Assembly (NCBI GenBank): GCA_024138025.1
Contig: JAMXBD010001446.1
Coordinates: 186,001 to 250,000 of the forward strand
Length of the DNA stretch: 64,000 nt
Direction: 5' to 3'
DNA from: Combretum micranthum
Lineage: Eukaryota; Streptophyta; Magnoliopsida; Myrtales; Combretaceae
Shown piece after piece: positions 12,073-22,745 of the stretch (positions are counted from its first letter, which is position 1; every line of letters begins with the position of its first letter). A program made the position numbers and the translations under genes. The notes under the pieces are model-generated. The model made no database searches. It was given only the letters and a program-made list of their open reading frames with translations, and was not told the DNA's origin.

Positions 12073-12306
12073 AGGATCTATTTGGATAGTCTATTTTTCA
12101 TTTGCATCGGTATCTGTATCTTTTTCAAAATGATATATATGAATATATCCGATTTACATTTTTATTTTATTATATTTGAATTATTTGATCTTTTAATAAG
12201 AACTGTCAACTTTTTTTTATTTCTATTTATTTTTTTTTATAAATAATTTATTAAAAAAATTTAAAAAGTGTCTATATTTATAATCTGCTAAGAAACAAAT
12301 ACATTC
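12073..12306. mobile_element. Tourist/Harbinger-like MITE (234 bp)
   Basis: The left end AGGATCTATTTGGATAG and right end ACAAATACATTC form short inverted repeats, and both flanks are TAA (12070-12072 and 12307-12309), matching the 3-bp duplication of PIF/Harbinger elements. A second copy of the same sequence lies at about 45457-45684. Confidence 0.55.
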
Positions 12307-12527
12307 TAATAGTTTGTTTTAACATCTTCTGACATAAATATTAACGGTATAGATATAAGTAGAGTCCAATACATATCTAAGGTTCTTATACAAAATAATT
12401 ATTAATATACTATTTGGATGAAATTAATTATTAATTTCCAGTTGTAAAATTACGTTTAAGAAACAAGATATACAATTTTATACAAAAACCTCGTGAAAGA
12501 ATCTTGATTTAATGTTTGACTATGGTT

Positions 12528-12584
12528 GCAATATCGCGATATAAGTATTTTGTATAGATATCGCATTAATAATCGCGATATTGC
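12528..12584. repeat. Perfect 13-bp inverted repeat, TATCGCGATA cluster
   Basis: GCAATATCGCGAT (12528-12540) and ATCGCGATATTGC (12572-12584) are exact reverse complements. Further ATATCGC and TCGCGATAT words follow to about 12642. The purpose is unknown; a degraded MITE is likely. Confidence 0.6.
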
Positions 12585-12839
12585 TTTGTACGTCAAATAT
12601 ATATCATGTTTTATATTCGCGATATGCACGTGCATATCGCTTTTAAAAACTCTATATATTTATTTGTATATCCTGTGATAAAATGTAATTTTAATGTGAC
12701 AAATTAATAATTTTTTTTATTTTGATCTTATTTACGAATTAATTGTAATTAGTATCCTACACAAGAATAAATTCGATATAAGTATGTTTAAGAATTAGTT
12801 TAAGAACACCAAAAGTGAGGATAGCCAAGATATTCCTCC

Positions 12840-13148
12840 TTTACCTTGCTTGACTTCCAGTTCTCAGTCTTCCTCCTCAATTTTCCCCTTCAGGCTGCCA
12901 CCAGGAATAGTTTCCTCTACTTTCCCTACTTTCCGGTCTACTTCATTCATCATCGGCTCTCTCTCTCTTCTTCAGTCATTACACAATTCCATCTTCATTT
13001 CAAATCAATCTCCAAAACCATCTCGATATGGATTTCAAATTTAAAACTTGATCTCCGATTCGTACCTTACTTATTTTCACCAGTAAATAAAGAGAGAGAG
13101 AGAGAGAAGAAAGCAATAGCCCTTTTTGAACAATACTCATTGCAGAAA
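12840..13148 (+). promoter_or_regulatory. Probable 5' UTR/promoter of MTP5-like gene
   Basis: A C/T-rich stretch (about 12840-13060) and a (GA)n microsatellite at about 13091-13108 lie immediately upstream of the chosen start codon. Such CT/GA-rich leaders are common in plant 5' UTRs. The upstream open frame that runs from 12846 into the coding region has no ATG of its own and is low-complexity, so it was not used as the start. No clear TATA box could be fixed. Confidence 0.45.
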
Positions 13149-13858
13149 ATGAATCAATTCTCCAAAATCCACTCATCTGATAATGGAGAGTTCGGATTCA
13201 GTATGAGTGATCGCAGGTACGCGTATTCTCGCCAAGGCTCGTTCCACCAATCATACGAAACTCCTCATACGCCGATTTCTATAAACCATGACGATTCGGC
13301 TAAGCCATTCCTTTCGCGGAACTCATCTAACATTGATATGCCCGCGAAGCCGTATCTGTTCGAAGAGAGCGAGGCTTTTGGAGATGGAAATGGATCGGAT
13401 GAGACGTTTTCGGTATTGAAATTGGTGCTAGGGTTTATTAAGGTCGTTAGGTTTGGAAATAGGTATATGAAGAGACTGCTTTTGTTGATTTCTCTGAATG
13501 TGGCCTATTCCACGATCGAACTAGCTATTGGCCTTTTAACTGGCCGAGTAGGTAAGGAAAGTCATCCATCATCCCTTGTTTATGTTGTTCTTTTCGTTGT
13601 CATGTTCTTTCAATCTGAATATCTTTGTTCTGATTGATGCATATCTTTATCAGGATTGGTTTCTGATGCATTTCATCTAACATTTGGGTGCGGTCTCCTG
13701 ACTTTTTCTTTGTTTGCAATGGCTGCATCTCGGAAAAAGCCCGACCGGCTTATACATATGGGTAAGCACACAATTTCTTTCATTCGAATTGAGTTAGGAC
13801 TTGTTGTAGAGGTCGTACTAGGTGGTTGATTGCACCTAGATGGCCGCTGACATTGACG

Positions 13859-14116
13859 TTACGTTTGGTTCATGGATTGACGATGGAAAGGAATAGAACT
13901 TCTTTATTTTATGATTAAGGGTATTTTTGGGATAAAACCTGTTTTTTTTGTCAGGAATAACTATTCCTAATATTCCTAAGGAATGAATGGAGATTCCTAT
14001 CTAGTGCCTATGATATGGATCCCTTTGGCAGGAATTTTTACAGGTTAAACAAAAGAATAGCTATCCTGTGATAATAGTGATGGAATTCTAATTCCATTTC
14101 AGTAAATCAAACGCAA
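13859..14116. mobile_element. MITE-like insertion in intron 2 of MTP5-like gene
   Basis: The left end TTACGTTTGGTTCATGG matches the reverse complement of the right end (TTGCGTTTGATTTACTG), and the interior has paired GGAATAG/GGAATTC-type words. The target duplication was not resolved. The insertion lies wholly within an intron. Confidence 0.45.
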
Positions 14117-16199
14117 CATAAGAGTTTTCTGGCAAGTTTTTTTTTTTTTTTTTTTTCAAATTAATGGGGGCACAGCTGAAATAGAATTTGCTAGTTGAAC
14201 TGTGCGGACTGTGTTTGTCCACATTTTTTTTAATTTGAATTATAATCTTGTGAATTCATTCCTGGATAACGTTTGTGACTTTCTTTATTTGCCTATTTCA
14301 GCCTTCGTTATAACCTTTTCTCCACCAGAATGTTTGTATAACAAAATTTTTCTACTTTTTCATTTACAGGTACAAAAGGCTGGAAGTTTTGGCTGCATTT
14401 ACCAACACTGTAAGCGCATCCTTATTATTCTTGCTTTCACCTTATGGGATAAGGCTTGATTATGGTTATTTATTTTTGTCTGTCGTTCAACTAAATACAA
14501 TGCATAGGTAGATAATTGTTGAAAATACCTCTCTGTTTATTGTTAGATCTCTGAAGTCAGTAAATTTGTTCATTATCAACTACCTGCTTAACAATCTCTC
14601 ACATTATTTATTTATTTATTTTTTTTGTGCACCTCCACAGGTAGGAGGTCAATGTTGTTAGGATGTATGGGAAGACTGCATATATGCACGCGTATTTTGT
14701 CATATATTTTATTGTAGATACAGCATTTTTTTCTTTTCTCAAAAAAGAGGGGCTTTCTTGGAAAAGGATTAAAACAAGCAAAAATTGTTTGGCTTTTGTT
14801 GGTGAGAGATATTAGTGTTCTATCAGACGAGCTTGCAAGTTTTAATCCACAATAGATATTTATCACGATTGATGGATTTTAGACAAACAAAACTGCCCAT
14901 TAGGTGAGACTTTGTTGCTAATCACCCTTTAACTAGATTTCTACCTCAAACTTTAGTATATTTCAACTGTACACTTAAATATTCCCTCTTCTCTTTTTTT
15001 CCCCCTCTGTTGCCAAATGGTAGCTACTGTATGCTTGTTGGATTCTTGAAATGATCATATTGAAGACAGTGGAGGTGGAGATTAGAAGATGTACCTTTTT
15101 TTGGCTGTCCTTTAATAACTAGTGCAGTCTCATGGTATTGGTTTCTTGTTCATTCACTTCTTTGGCTGTGCTTTGATTCTTCTGTCCTCTTCCCTGTCTA
15201 CTGTAGTAGATCCTTATTCTTTCTCTTTTTTTTTTTTTGGTAATTATTATGTACTTTTCTAATATCTAACATAAAGTACTTATTTGTTTCTGTATCTGTA
15301 GACAGCTCTTTCTATTGTTCATGTCATTCTCCTTAGCTGTTGAAGCACTTCATGCATTCATCCAAGATGAATCTGAGCACAAGTAAGTTAGTTTCTGATA
15401 GATTTTTATGGCTTTTCTTGTTTGCTGTTGTTGTTGTGGGTGGTTTCATTTATTTCTGTTGAATTTGCATCCTGCTTCCCAGGATTACATATACTCTATT
15501 GAATAGAGAAAGGTTAAAAAGGAAAAAAGGAAGAATGAAAAGAATTATTGCTTTTTAGCACTTCTCTGTTCCCGTATGCCTTTCTTATAGTTATCATGGT
15601 GACTCTGTTTGAACATTAGAAACATATTCAAGATTTTGAAAAGCGACATCTTGATTTATGTATTTATATGCGGTGCTGATAGAAACAAAATCTTTTATAT
15701 CAATTGTGATTGGTTGTGGGAGGATACAGGCCCTAGCAAGATGTTTTTCAAAATAGAGCTATAAGCTTTTTAAAATCTGACTTTAGTGGAAAAATATGCT
15801 AGAATGCCCCCTTTTAGTAAGTAACACTATTTATTCTACTTATATTTCTAGAAGACTTGCCATACGGCAACAGTTGGACCAATATTAACTAAATTATCTT
15901 TTGCTAAAACCTAGTTAAATAATCAATGCCACCCCCTTAAGCATTCACCTTGTTCTCAAGGCACACAACCAAAAAAAAAAAAATATATATTTCTTGATTT
16001 ATTTGAAATGTGTGATGGAGCTGCTGCCCCAGATTCAGCTTCTTCCCTTTGTTTCCTATCATCTCCATAAATCCACTTTCCTTTCATCGTGTTCCCCTTT
16101 TAAGAGATGTCTTCCCATTGGCTTCTTTTGAAATTGGTGTAAAGGTTGAAATTGCCGATTACATCAAGAATACAATCCTTTTGCTTTCTTTTCTTCAAT

Positions 16200-18175
16200 C
16201 TTGGCATCAGAAATAGTGCCAATAACACATCCACTGTGTTGAGAGTGTTCCCTAGAGGAACTAGGAATGTCAAGAAGTGGGTGGACTTGTTAGCAAATAA
16301 TTAAAAAACTAAATAACAAATAATAATATAGTAAATAATATTGATTGTCATACAGGTTGATGGGGGGACTTGCAAATAATTAGAAGTAAAGGGAGATAGT
16401 TTTGTTAGGAAAATTTATTAGAGATTACAATAAGCAGTAAAGGGAAGTGAGAGTACTTGTCCTATAACTTTCGTTTTTCTCTTCATGCTTGCAATTGGAA
16501 TGAGTGAGGAGATGTGGAGGAGTCAAATACCTTTATTTTATGGCTTGGATCCAAGTAGTTGGATTGCTTGAGTTGGAAAATTCTTTGAAATCAATGGAAT
16601 GAGACTTTAAGGTGCAACTAGTCTGAATTTGCATGGAAGGTTGTGCAAGTTCATGGTACATTTGATTCACCAATGGTCAATGCATTTAGCTTAGAAGCAA
16701 TTAATTCAAGATATATTGTTGAGATATAGTGGACATCAAGCTTAAATTACTATGTGCAATTAGTGGATATGCATTAGAAAGTAAGAGTAGATGATTATGT
16801 TCAAGAATCCAAACCTCTTGTAGTTCAAGTCTGACGATTATTTGAAGCACAATTATTAGGTTATTTTATTTATGCATTAAAGGAGGATTTTTCATTTAGA
16901 TTGTACACCTATACTCCCAAATCTCTGACCTGTGCATGAGAATTGGCATTTGCCCAATCTATCTGGACACGGAATCCATAACCAAAGTTTCTGCACTCGT
17001 GCACTTCAACAGAATGGTGTTACTGAATGAAAACATCACCTCTTGCTAGAAGTGGCATGCTTGCTGATGTTCACCAGCTTAGTACCAGCAGCGTCTTATT
17101 TGGTTGGCTACTCATGCACTTTGGTGTAAGAAATGCATTTTGCATATTGTTCATGCTTGATAAGCAGTTTAAAAGTAATTTAAGTGGGTAAATGAAAGCC
17201 CTTTTGTGGTTTGAAACAATCACTAAGGACTTGGTTTGGTAGCTTCTCTCAAGCTTTGTTTATGATTAGATATAGACTGAACCGAGGAGATCACTCACTT
17301 TGCCTAGGAGATTGACAATACACAATGACAATCGTGTGTATGAATGGCATCATAGTGATGGCAAATAGATGAAAAAGTCCTTTCAAGAAGTCTGTTAACA
17401 CAGGAATTCAACATCAAAAACTTGGAGTTGGAGTTGCTTGTTTGAGACAAAGGATATTTCTATCTTTATGGATCTTTAAATCTACTAAAGGAAATTGGTA
17501 AGCTCAATTGTAAAGTGGTGCATTCACCAATTGACTGTAACTATAAGCTCAGAATTGAATGTGAAGATTGATGGTTGAGAGGGGCAAATACCAAAGGTAT
17601 GTTGGGATATTAAAAGAAGTGGAAATACGAAGTTTTGTGAAAATAAGGAGGCCATAACTTTTCTCATAATCCAGTTCAACATGATAGAGTCAAGCATGTT
17701 GAAGCAGCTTGACATTTAATCAAAAAGAAGTTAGATAATGGCTAATTTGTACAATCTTATTTGTTAGTGAATTAGTTGTCTGTTGTTTTAACAAAATGGT
17801 TTCCTACTGCAGATTTTCAAGATCTTGTATTCAAATCAGGCATGATTTCCTTAGGATTAATCAGATTGAAGATGAAAAGTGGTTTAAAAGAGAATTTCCT
17901 AGCCAGAGATAAAGCAAAGATGTGTCTAGCATGAGGGGAGTGTTAGAAGATTCCCACCAAGATAGCCTAGATTAAAGGATAAGTTTAGACATTATATAAT
18001 GTCTTTTGTATCTCTGGAATCCTGCTTAGCATGTTTTTGAATATATATTTCATCTGGTTATTGTCTTCTTTTTCTTTAAGCTAGCATATCTTGGTGATCA
18101 TCCCCTATTATGACCTAAGTGCTGTGGTCTCTAACTACTGTTATTTAATGTATAATATAACTATTTCCATGACCA
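16200..18175 (+). mobile_element. Degenerate Ty1/copia element in intron 4
   Basis: Intron 4 of the MTP5-like gene is 3.0 kb because it holds Copia debris in the same orientation. Seen in broken frames are an integrase piece (RALQQNGVTE near 16999, then LLLEVACLLMFT), reverse-transcriptase pieces (TWFGSFSQA near 17230; GVACLRQRIFLS near 17440; VERGKYQRYVG near 17575), and an RNase H/C-terminal piece (NPVQHDRVKHVEA near 17680; LTKWFPT and FQDLVFKSGMI near 17800). A polypurine tract GAGGGGAG (17933-17940) is followed by TGTTAGAAGATTCCC (17941), the start of the 3' LTR. The 5' LTR and most of gag were not found. Numerous stops show it is long dead. Confidence 0.8.
17941..18175 (+). repeat. 3' LTR remnant of intronic Copia
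   Basis: This begins TGTTAGAAGATTCCC directly after the polypurine tract, the usual layout at a Copia 3' LTR. The 3' end is approximate and no matching 5' LTR is visible in the intron. Confidence 0.45.
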
Positions 18176-19815
18176 ACATTTGAAAAATGAAGCATTTATA
18201 TGGCATATGAAAAATTTAAGCATTTGGGTATCAGCTAATAGTATTGTTTTGAATGCTGAGAAACTGATAGGCAGATGGGAAATCGAGAAAATGTTTCCAT
18301 CTCATTCTTGTATGATTCATGTTTGTTTTTGTGTGGGGGGTTCATGTGCTGTGGTACTCATGAATTTCTATTCTCCTATGTCGTCACTGTTACTACTTTG
18401 TGGTTGCAGGCATTACTTGATTGTATCTGCAGTAACCAATCTATTAGTGAATCTCATCGGTGTTTGGTTCTTCAGGAGTTATGCTCGTGTTAATCTTGGT
18501 GAGCTTGCTCATGCTTCTGGCATATTGAATTAATATTCTTGTGAACTTATCGCTGTTTCTTAAGCACCATTTTTGTGGAAAGAACAAGGATGTGATGAAT
18601 AAGTGTATATATATAATGTACACATCTTTCTCTGGATCGGTTCATGTTGTTCTTTTTAGTATTCAAACTTTGTTTCAAGGGTACTTATGTCTTTATTTAT
18701 GGGTCAAGATTGCCTAATGCCAGTAAGCTATGTGCCATAATTAAACCCTTTTAAGTATTTGAAATCAAATCTGTGGGGTTTGGGCATGATCCACTTGCAT
18801 CCCTGGTCACTGCTTTGGCTTCCATAAATTATTCATATATAGTCTACTATGCAGCATATTCAGACTTAAAACTTCTCCCTTATGTAGAGTTATGCTGACT
18901 TTCTTGCAGTTTATAGAAAAGCTGAAGATATGAACTACCACTCAGTGTGTTTGCATGTTCTAGCTGATTCTATTCGTAGGTATGCAGTCTTCTTTTTATC
19001 TTTTTAACCTCCCCTGTAGTGTTCCATTTATGTCACAGGTAGTTCTATACCTTTTTCTTAAAAATCCATCTTATGTTGGTTTTATATATCTCTCAGTGCA
19101 GGTTTAATATTGGCTTCCTGGTTCTTGTCCCTTGGGTACATACTACTCCATGTCTTGCTTGTTTTGTATAAATCTCTCTTTATATATCTTCATATTGGTC
19201 CACTTTGATGCACTGCAGTGTTGAGAATGCAGAAGTGTTGTGTCTGGGTTTAGTTTCAGTTGCTGTATTTATGCTTGTTATGCCACTTTTTAAAGCAAGT
19301 GGAGGTATCTTGCTCCAGACGGCACCACCAAGTATTCCAACTTCTGCATTGAACAAATGCTGGAGACAGGTAATTCAAAGGATATTTTTGTTTTTATTCT
19401 TGTCTTTACTGTCATAGCCATGAGAACGTCTAGGTGGTTTGTTAAACATGTGAAACATAAATACTCAGATTGCTGCACGTGAAGATGTTTCAGAGATCTT
19501 ACAGGCTCGGTTTTGGGAATTGGTTCCAGGGCATGTTGTTGGATCTCTATCTATACAGGTACAATATATATATATATATATATAACTGAATTTATGTTGC
19601 ATTCTCTCTTTTGTACCGCTGTCTCTTCCTGTTTTTGTATTTAGGCTATCCCATTTTAATTTTTTAACCTTCCTTTTATTCCCCTTTGCGGTCATCTTTT
19701 GGGCCTTTGACAGGTTAAGGATGGCATCAGTGATCAGTCAATGCTCCGATATGCACATGGTTTGTACCATGATTCAGGCATACAGGACTTGACTGTGCAA
19801 ATAGATGAGACCTGA

Positions 19816-20886
19816 GTGTTCTCTTGTTTCTTTGGTTTGTGTCACGGCTTTCTAGCCTCATCTTATTACAGTTGCTCCATAATCAGGATGAGGGTTTCTA
19901 ATTCTTTCCCATCTCAAGAGTGTGTTTAGCTTCATGGAACCTGATCCCACTTCACTAGGATGGGTTTAATTAAAATTATAATCTTGGTCACAATCATGAT
20001 CTTTGTCGAGGTCATGTATGACTGTTTTGGTGAATTTGAAAAAAAATTAGAATAGAGCTATAGAAGAGCATATGTTGAAAAGAAACAAAAGAAATGAAAT
20101 GCAAAATCTTCTGTTGTCTCCAGCAGTGTGTGTTTGGATATATTGAATTCTGTGCATCCATCTTAGCCATTTAAATTTTATTGGCTAAAAAAGTAAATAA
20201 AATAAAAACTATTTTATATTTTGATCAATATTCTATGTAGTATATATGGATGATGCACGTGTCTACCAATTTTTTAGATAAAAATTACACAAATATAAAT
20301 TACACAAAAATGCCAATGTAAAATCGCATATTGAATAGATGATTCATAAATTTACATGTGAAATGCCCTTTGAAATTGTGATTTGGTCAAAAGTTATACA
20401 TTGCTGAATTTCTTTAAAAGATGTTTCATGTTCTTTTTAAGATGAATGGGTGATTCATTTATTTTGTACGTGACTCGCATTTTTAACAAACGTTTTATAT
20501 TTATTATTGAACCACATTTTTAATATGAGATTCACGTATAAATTCATGAATTGCAAAGAAAAAATTTAATTTTACGTCGGTATTTTGATAATTAATTTTA
20601 TATAATTAATATTTGAGTAATTTTTATTTTCTCTAGTTTATACCTCACTATTCCTCAAGGCTTTTGAATATCAAGACTAATATTTGTCATGCTTTGTTTC
20701 TTTTTTCTCAACTATCGTACCCAATCCTCTTCCAAAGAAACGTCTTTATTTTCTGGCCCGACTTTAGCTTGTCACCATGAATTTCATGCATATCGTATGC
20801 TTTACTTTTTGTCTCTACACAACTATTTTGTTGGGCGTCCCTTGCAAAATGAAAGAAACAAGCTGGATTTAATCAAATCCTGTTGG
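19816..20886. other. 3' UTR and intergenic
   Basis: The 3' UTR of the MTP5-like gene starts here. Possible polyadenylation signals are the AATAAAATAAAA cluster at about 20196. The rest is AT-rich with no coding signal. Confidence 0.5.
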
Positions 20887-21135
20887 TAGACATCACCACG
20901 GGGCGGTTTCGAATCAGGAACCGTCCTAAACCGTCACCGGTGGTTCTTGACCCGGGAACTGCCCCGTTGGTGACGGTTCGAAACCGTCCAAAGACCCGCC
21001 GGAACCGGCGGATCCAAGCTGTTCGCGTGGCAGAACCAGCGGTTCCAATCGGGCCCGGAACCGCCAAATATTTTAATTTAAAAAAAAATAGAAAACTTGC
21101 GCATGATGCAGGTTTCTAGGCGTGGGGCTTTGGTT

Positions 21136-21154
21136 GGGGGGGGGGGGGGGGGGG
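21136..21154. repeat. Poly-G tract (19 G)
   Basis: An uninterrupted run of 19 G, then T and four more G, sits inside the Pack-hAT just before the captured gene piece. Runs of this length are prone to slippage and may be unreliable in the assembly. Confidence 0.85.
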
Positions 21155-21186
21155 TGGGGACAAGGGAGATATTGAATACTTGACAG

Positions 21187-21446
21187 AAGAAAAGATTCGG
21201 TTGCGAAGTCATGAGATGCTGGAGAATGATGATATGCAACATTTACGTAGAATTTTTAGCATGGGAGGCCATGCCACTATTAACGTTCCTGAAGAAGGAT
21301 ATCCATTCCCAAACTACATGCCATCACCACAGCCATTTGATGAGGACCGATCACGTTCAGGTAAACCTGTTGTGGGTTGGTTGAAAATTAAAGCAGCAAT
21401 GCGATGGGGCTTTTTCATATGAAAGAAAGCAGCCGAGAGAAGGGCA
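21187..21446 (+). pseudogene. Captured CBP60 (calmodulin-binding protein 60) C-terminal fragment
   Basis: The reading frame encodes [20 protein letters not shown], then [36 protein letters not shown] and AAMRWGFFI, then a TGA (21420-21422), then KKAAERRA. This is the C-terminal calmodulin-binding region typical of the CBP60a-d group of plant transcription regulators. The TGA replaces the basic residue normally between FFI and KKAAERR. A splice acceptor (TTGACAG, AG at 21185-21186) precedes the fragment, so an exon seems to have been taken from genomic DNA with part of its intron. The N-terminal DNA-binding region is absent. It cannot make a working CBP60. A chimeric or regulatory RNA is possible but there is no evidence for it. 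Confidence 0.8.
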
Positions 21447-21584
21447 CTTCCATTTTACATGGTTTTCTTCATTTAAAAAAAAAAAATCCGGTTCATGTGG
21501 AATCAAAACTGGAACCGCCCAGGCTTTGGCGATTCCGGTTCGGGTCCAGAACCGACCCAAACCGTACCGATGTCTACCTGTTGG

Positions 21585-22745
21585 GCATTTGAAATATATA
21601 TAAATATAAGCACCCCAACCCCTCTCTTTGCCAAGTGACCTTCTCTCACGTGGCTCGAGACCAAACATGTTGGTTTTCTCATACAAACCTTGGGCATGTG
21701 ATGAGAAATGGAATCCACAAGTTACAAGTTTGTAATGCCCAAATTCGAAAGGTGATCCAGTCCAGACTGCATATCCATATAGTGTTTGTAAGGTTTGTTT
21801 CTAAATTCTTTTTATTTTCTTCATGTCTATTTAATATTCACCCAAAAAACATTTCCTAAACAATGCAAGCAAAGTTTAGCTAACAACTCATACAAACACG
21901 TATCGTGCATTCGCCAGAGTACACGCACGTGCAACGGGTAATTGAACATCATACTAACACTTTGATTGTGCATGTTTTATTATCTTTGTCGAAATGAATA
22001 TATATGTTATAACATCTGTACAACACTGAGTTTTGTCCTAAACCCGAAGAAGGCCGGCCAAAGTTTATCATTATAATAAAGAAGCTCCGGAAAGTTAAAA
22101 TCATTGTCATATAGTATAGTATATGTTAGTGAGGAGGAAATTCCTCGGAAGGGAACTTTAAAAGCCAAAAAGAAGTCCCTTGATGGGGCATCATTCCTAC
22201 GACGGTCTACTTGCATCATTTTGAGTTTTGCTCGCAACGTCCAAGATACCCTTTCGGCCTTCTTCCTATGTATTAATGTCCAATAGAAACAATCCATGAA
22301 AGTGATATTAACTTCAGGATTGGGTATGAACGTCACGGAGTTTACAATAAAAAAAAAAAAAAAAAAAGAAAAAGAAACCATACACACGTATATAAAGTGA
22401 TAGATAAACACCAATGAAATTTTGACACGTTGTAGTGCCTGTGAATCATAGATGATTTTAGTTCTAAAAGTTATTGCCATTATTATGTGTCCAATACATG
22501 ATTGGTACTTACTAGCACACAGATTCTACACCTGAATACAGTTTATATGAAAATTATTATTTTTATTTCACGATACTGCATTATATGTGAATGCTTGGTT
22601 CCCGTAAATTATTTACCACGCTTTTGAAACTTCTGTAAAATTTTCTCCATTTTGTCCGCCTCTGGATCATACCTAATGTATAGAGAAATCTTCCATATGG
22701 AACACACCTTTAAGCAAGAAAGATTCAACCAAGAGAGAAGGAGAG
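21585..22745. other. Intergenic, upstream of DC1 pseudogene 1
   Basis: No supported gene. A 157-codon open frame on the minus strand (22007-22480) is interrupted in character by an A/T homopolymer (22349-22367) and matches no family known to me. A polyA-like run and purine-rich patches precede the DC1 start codon. Confidence 0.4.

Larger units (their letters stand above)
13149..19815 (+). pseudogene. MTP5: MTP5/MTPC2-like CDF transporter gene, 10 exons, 1-bp frameshift
   Basis: The exons are 13149-13551, 13654-13761, 14370-14409, 15306-15382, 18410-18498, 18910-18979, 19097-19135, 19219-19369, 19469-19558 and 19714-19815, all with GT-AG introns. The product is a cation diffusion facilitator of the MTPC2 (MTP5) type. 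It has a hydrophilic N-terminus of about 110 residues, then membrane segments with motifs GRVGLVSDAFHL, TFGCGLLTFSLFAM, LFLLFMSFSLAVEALHAF, HYLIVSAVTNLLVNLIGVWF, DMNYHSVCLHVLADSIRS and VENAEVLCLGLVSV, and a cytosolic tail ending at TGA 19813. In Arabidopsis, MTP5 pairs with MTP12 to move zinc into the Golgi. TM2 here has H-x3-G where active CDFs have H/D-x3-D, while TM5 keeps H255-x3-D259, as expected for a ZnT6-like partner subunit. The exons sum to 1169 nt. Exon 2 must enter in one phase and leave in another, and a base is missing near 13749-13751 (CGGCTTATACATAT), so the frame breaks after about residue 168. Otherwise all conserved blocks are intact. An assembly error in a T-run is as likely as a true pseudogene. 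Confidence 0.88.
20887..21576. mobile_element. Pack-hAT element carrying a CBP60 fragment
   Basis: The 690-bp element is flanked by a perfect 8-bp duplication CCTGTTGG (20879-20886 and 21577-21584). The ends are TAGACATCACCACGGGG on the left and TAGACATCGGTACGG on the right (reverse complement), giving a short hAT-type terminal inverted repeat. Both subterminal regions are packed with GGTTC/GAACC/CCGG words (20890-21065 and 21490-21565), as in plant hAT elements. There is no transposase. Between the subterminal regions lies a piece of a host gene (21187-21446) in plus orientation. Confidence 0.8.

Noticed and set aside
12846..13148. Upstream extension of the MTP5 frame
   Set aside because: There is no ATG before 13149 in this frame, and the sequence is CT/GA low-complexity typical of a 5' UTR.
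22007..22480. 157-codon open frame on the minus strand
   Set aside because: It includes a poly-Phe stretch from a homopolymer, and no family is recognisable. The right half could be an old gene fragment but this cannot be supported.
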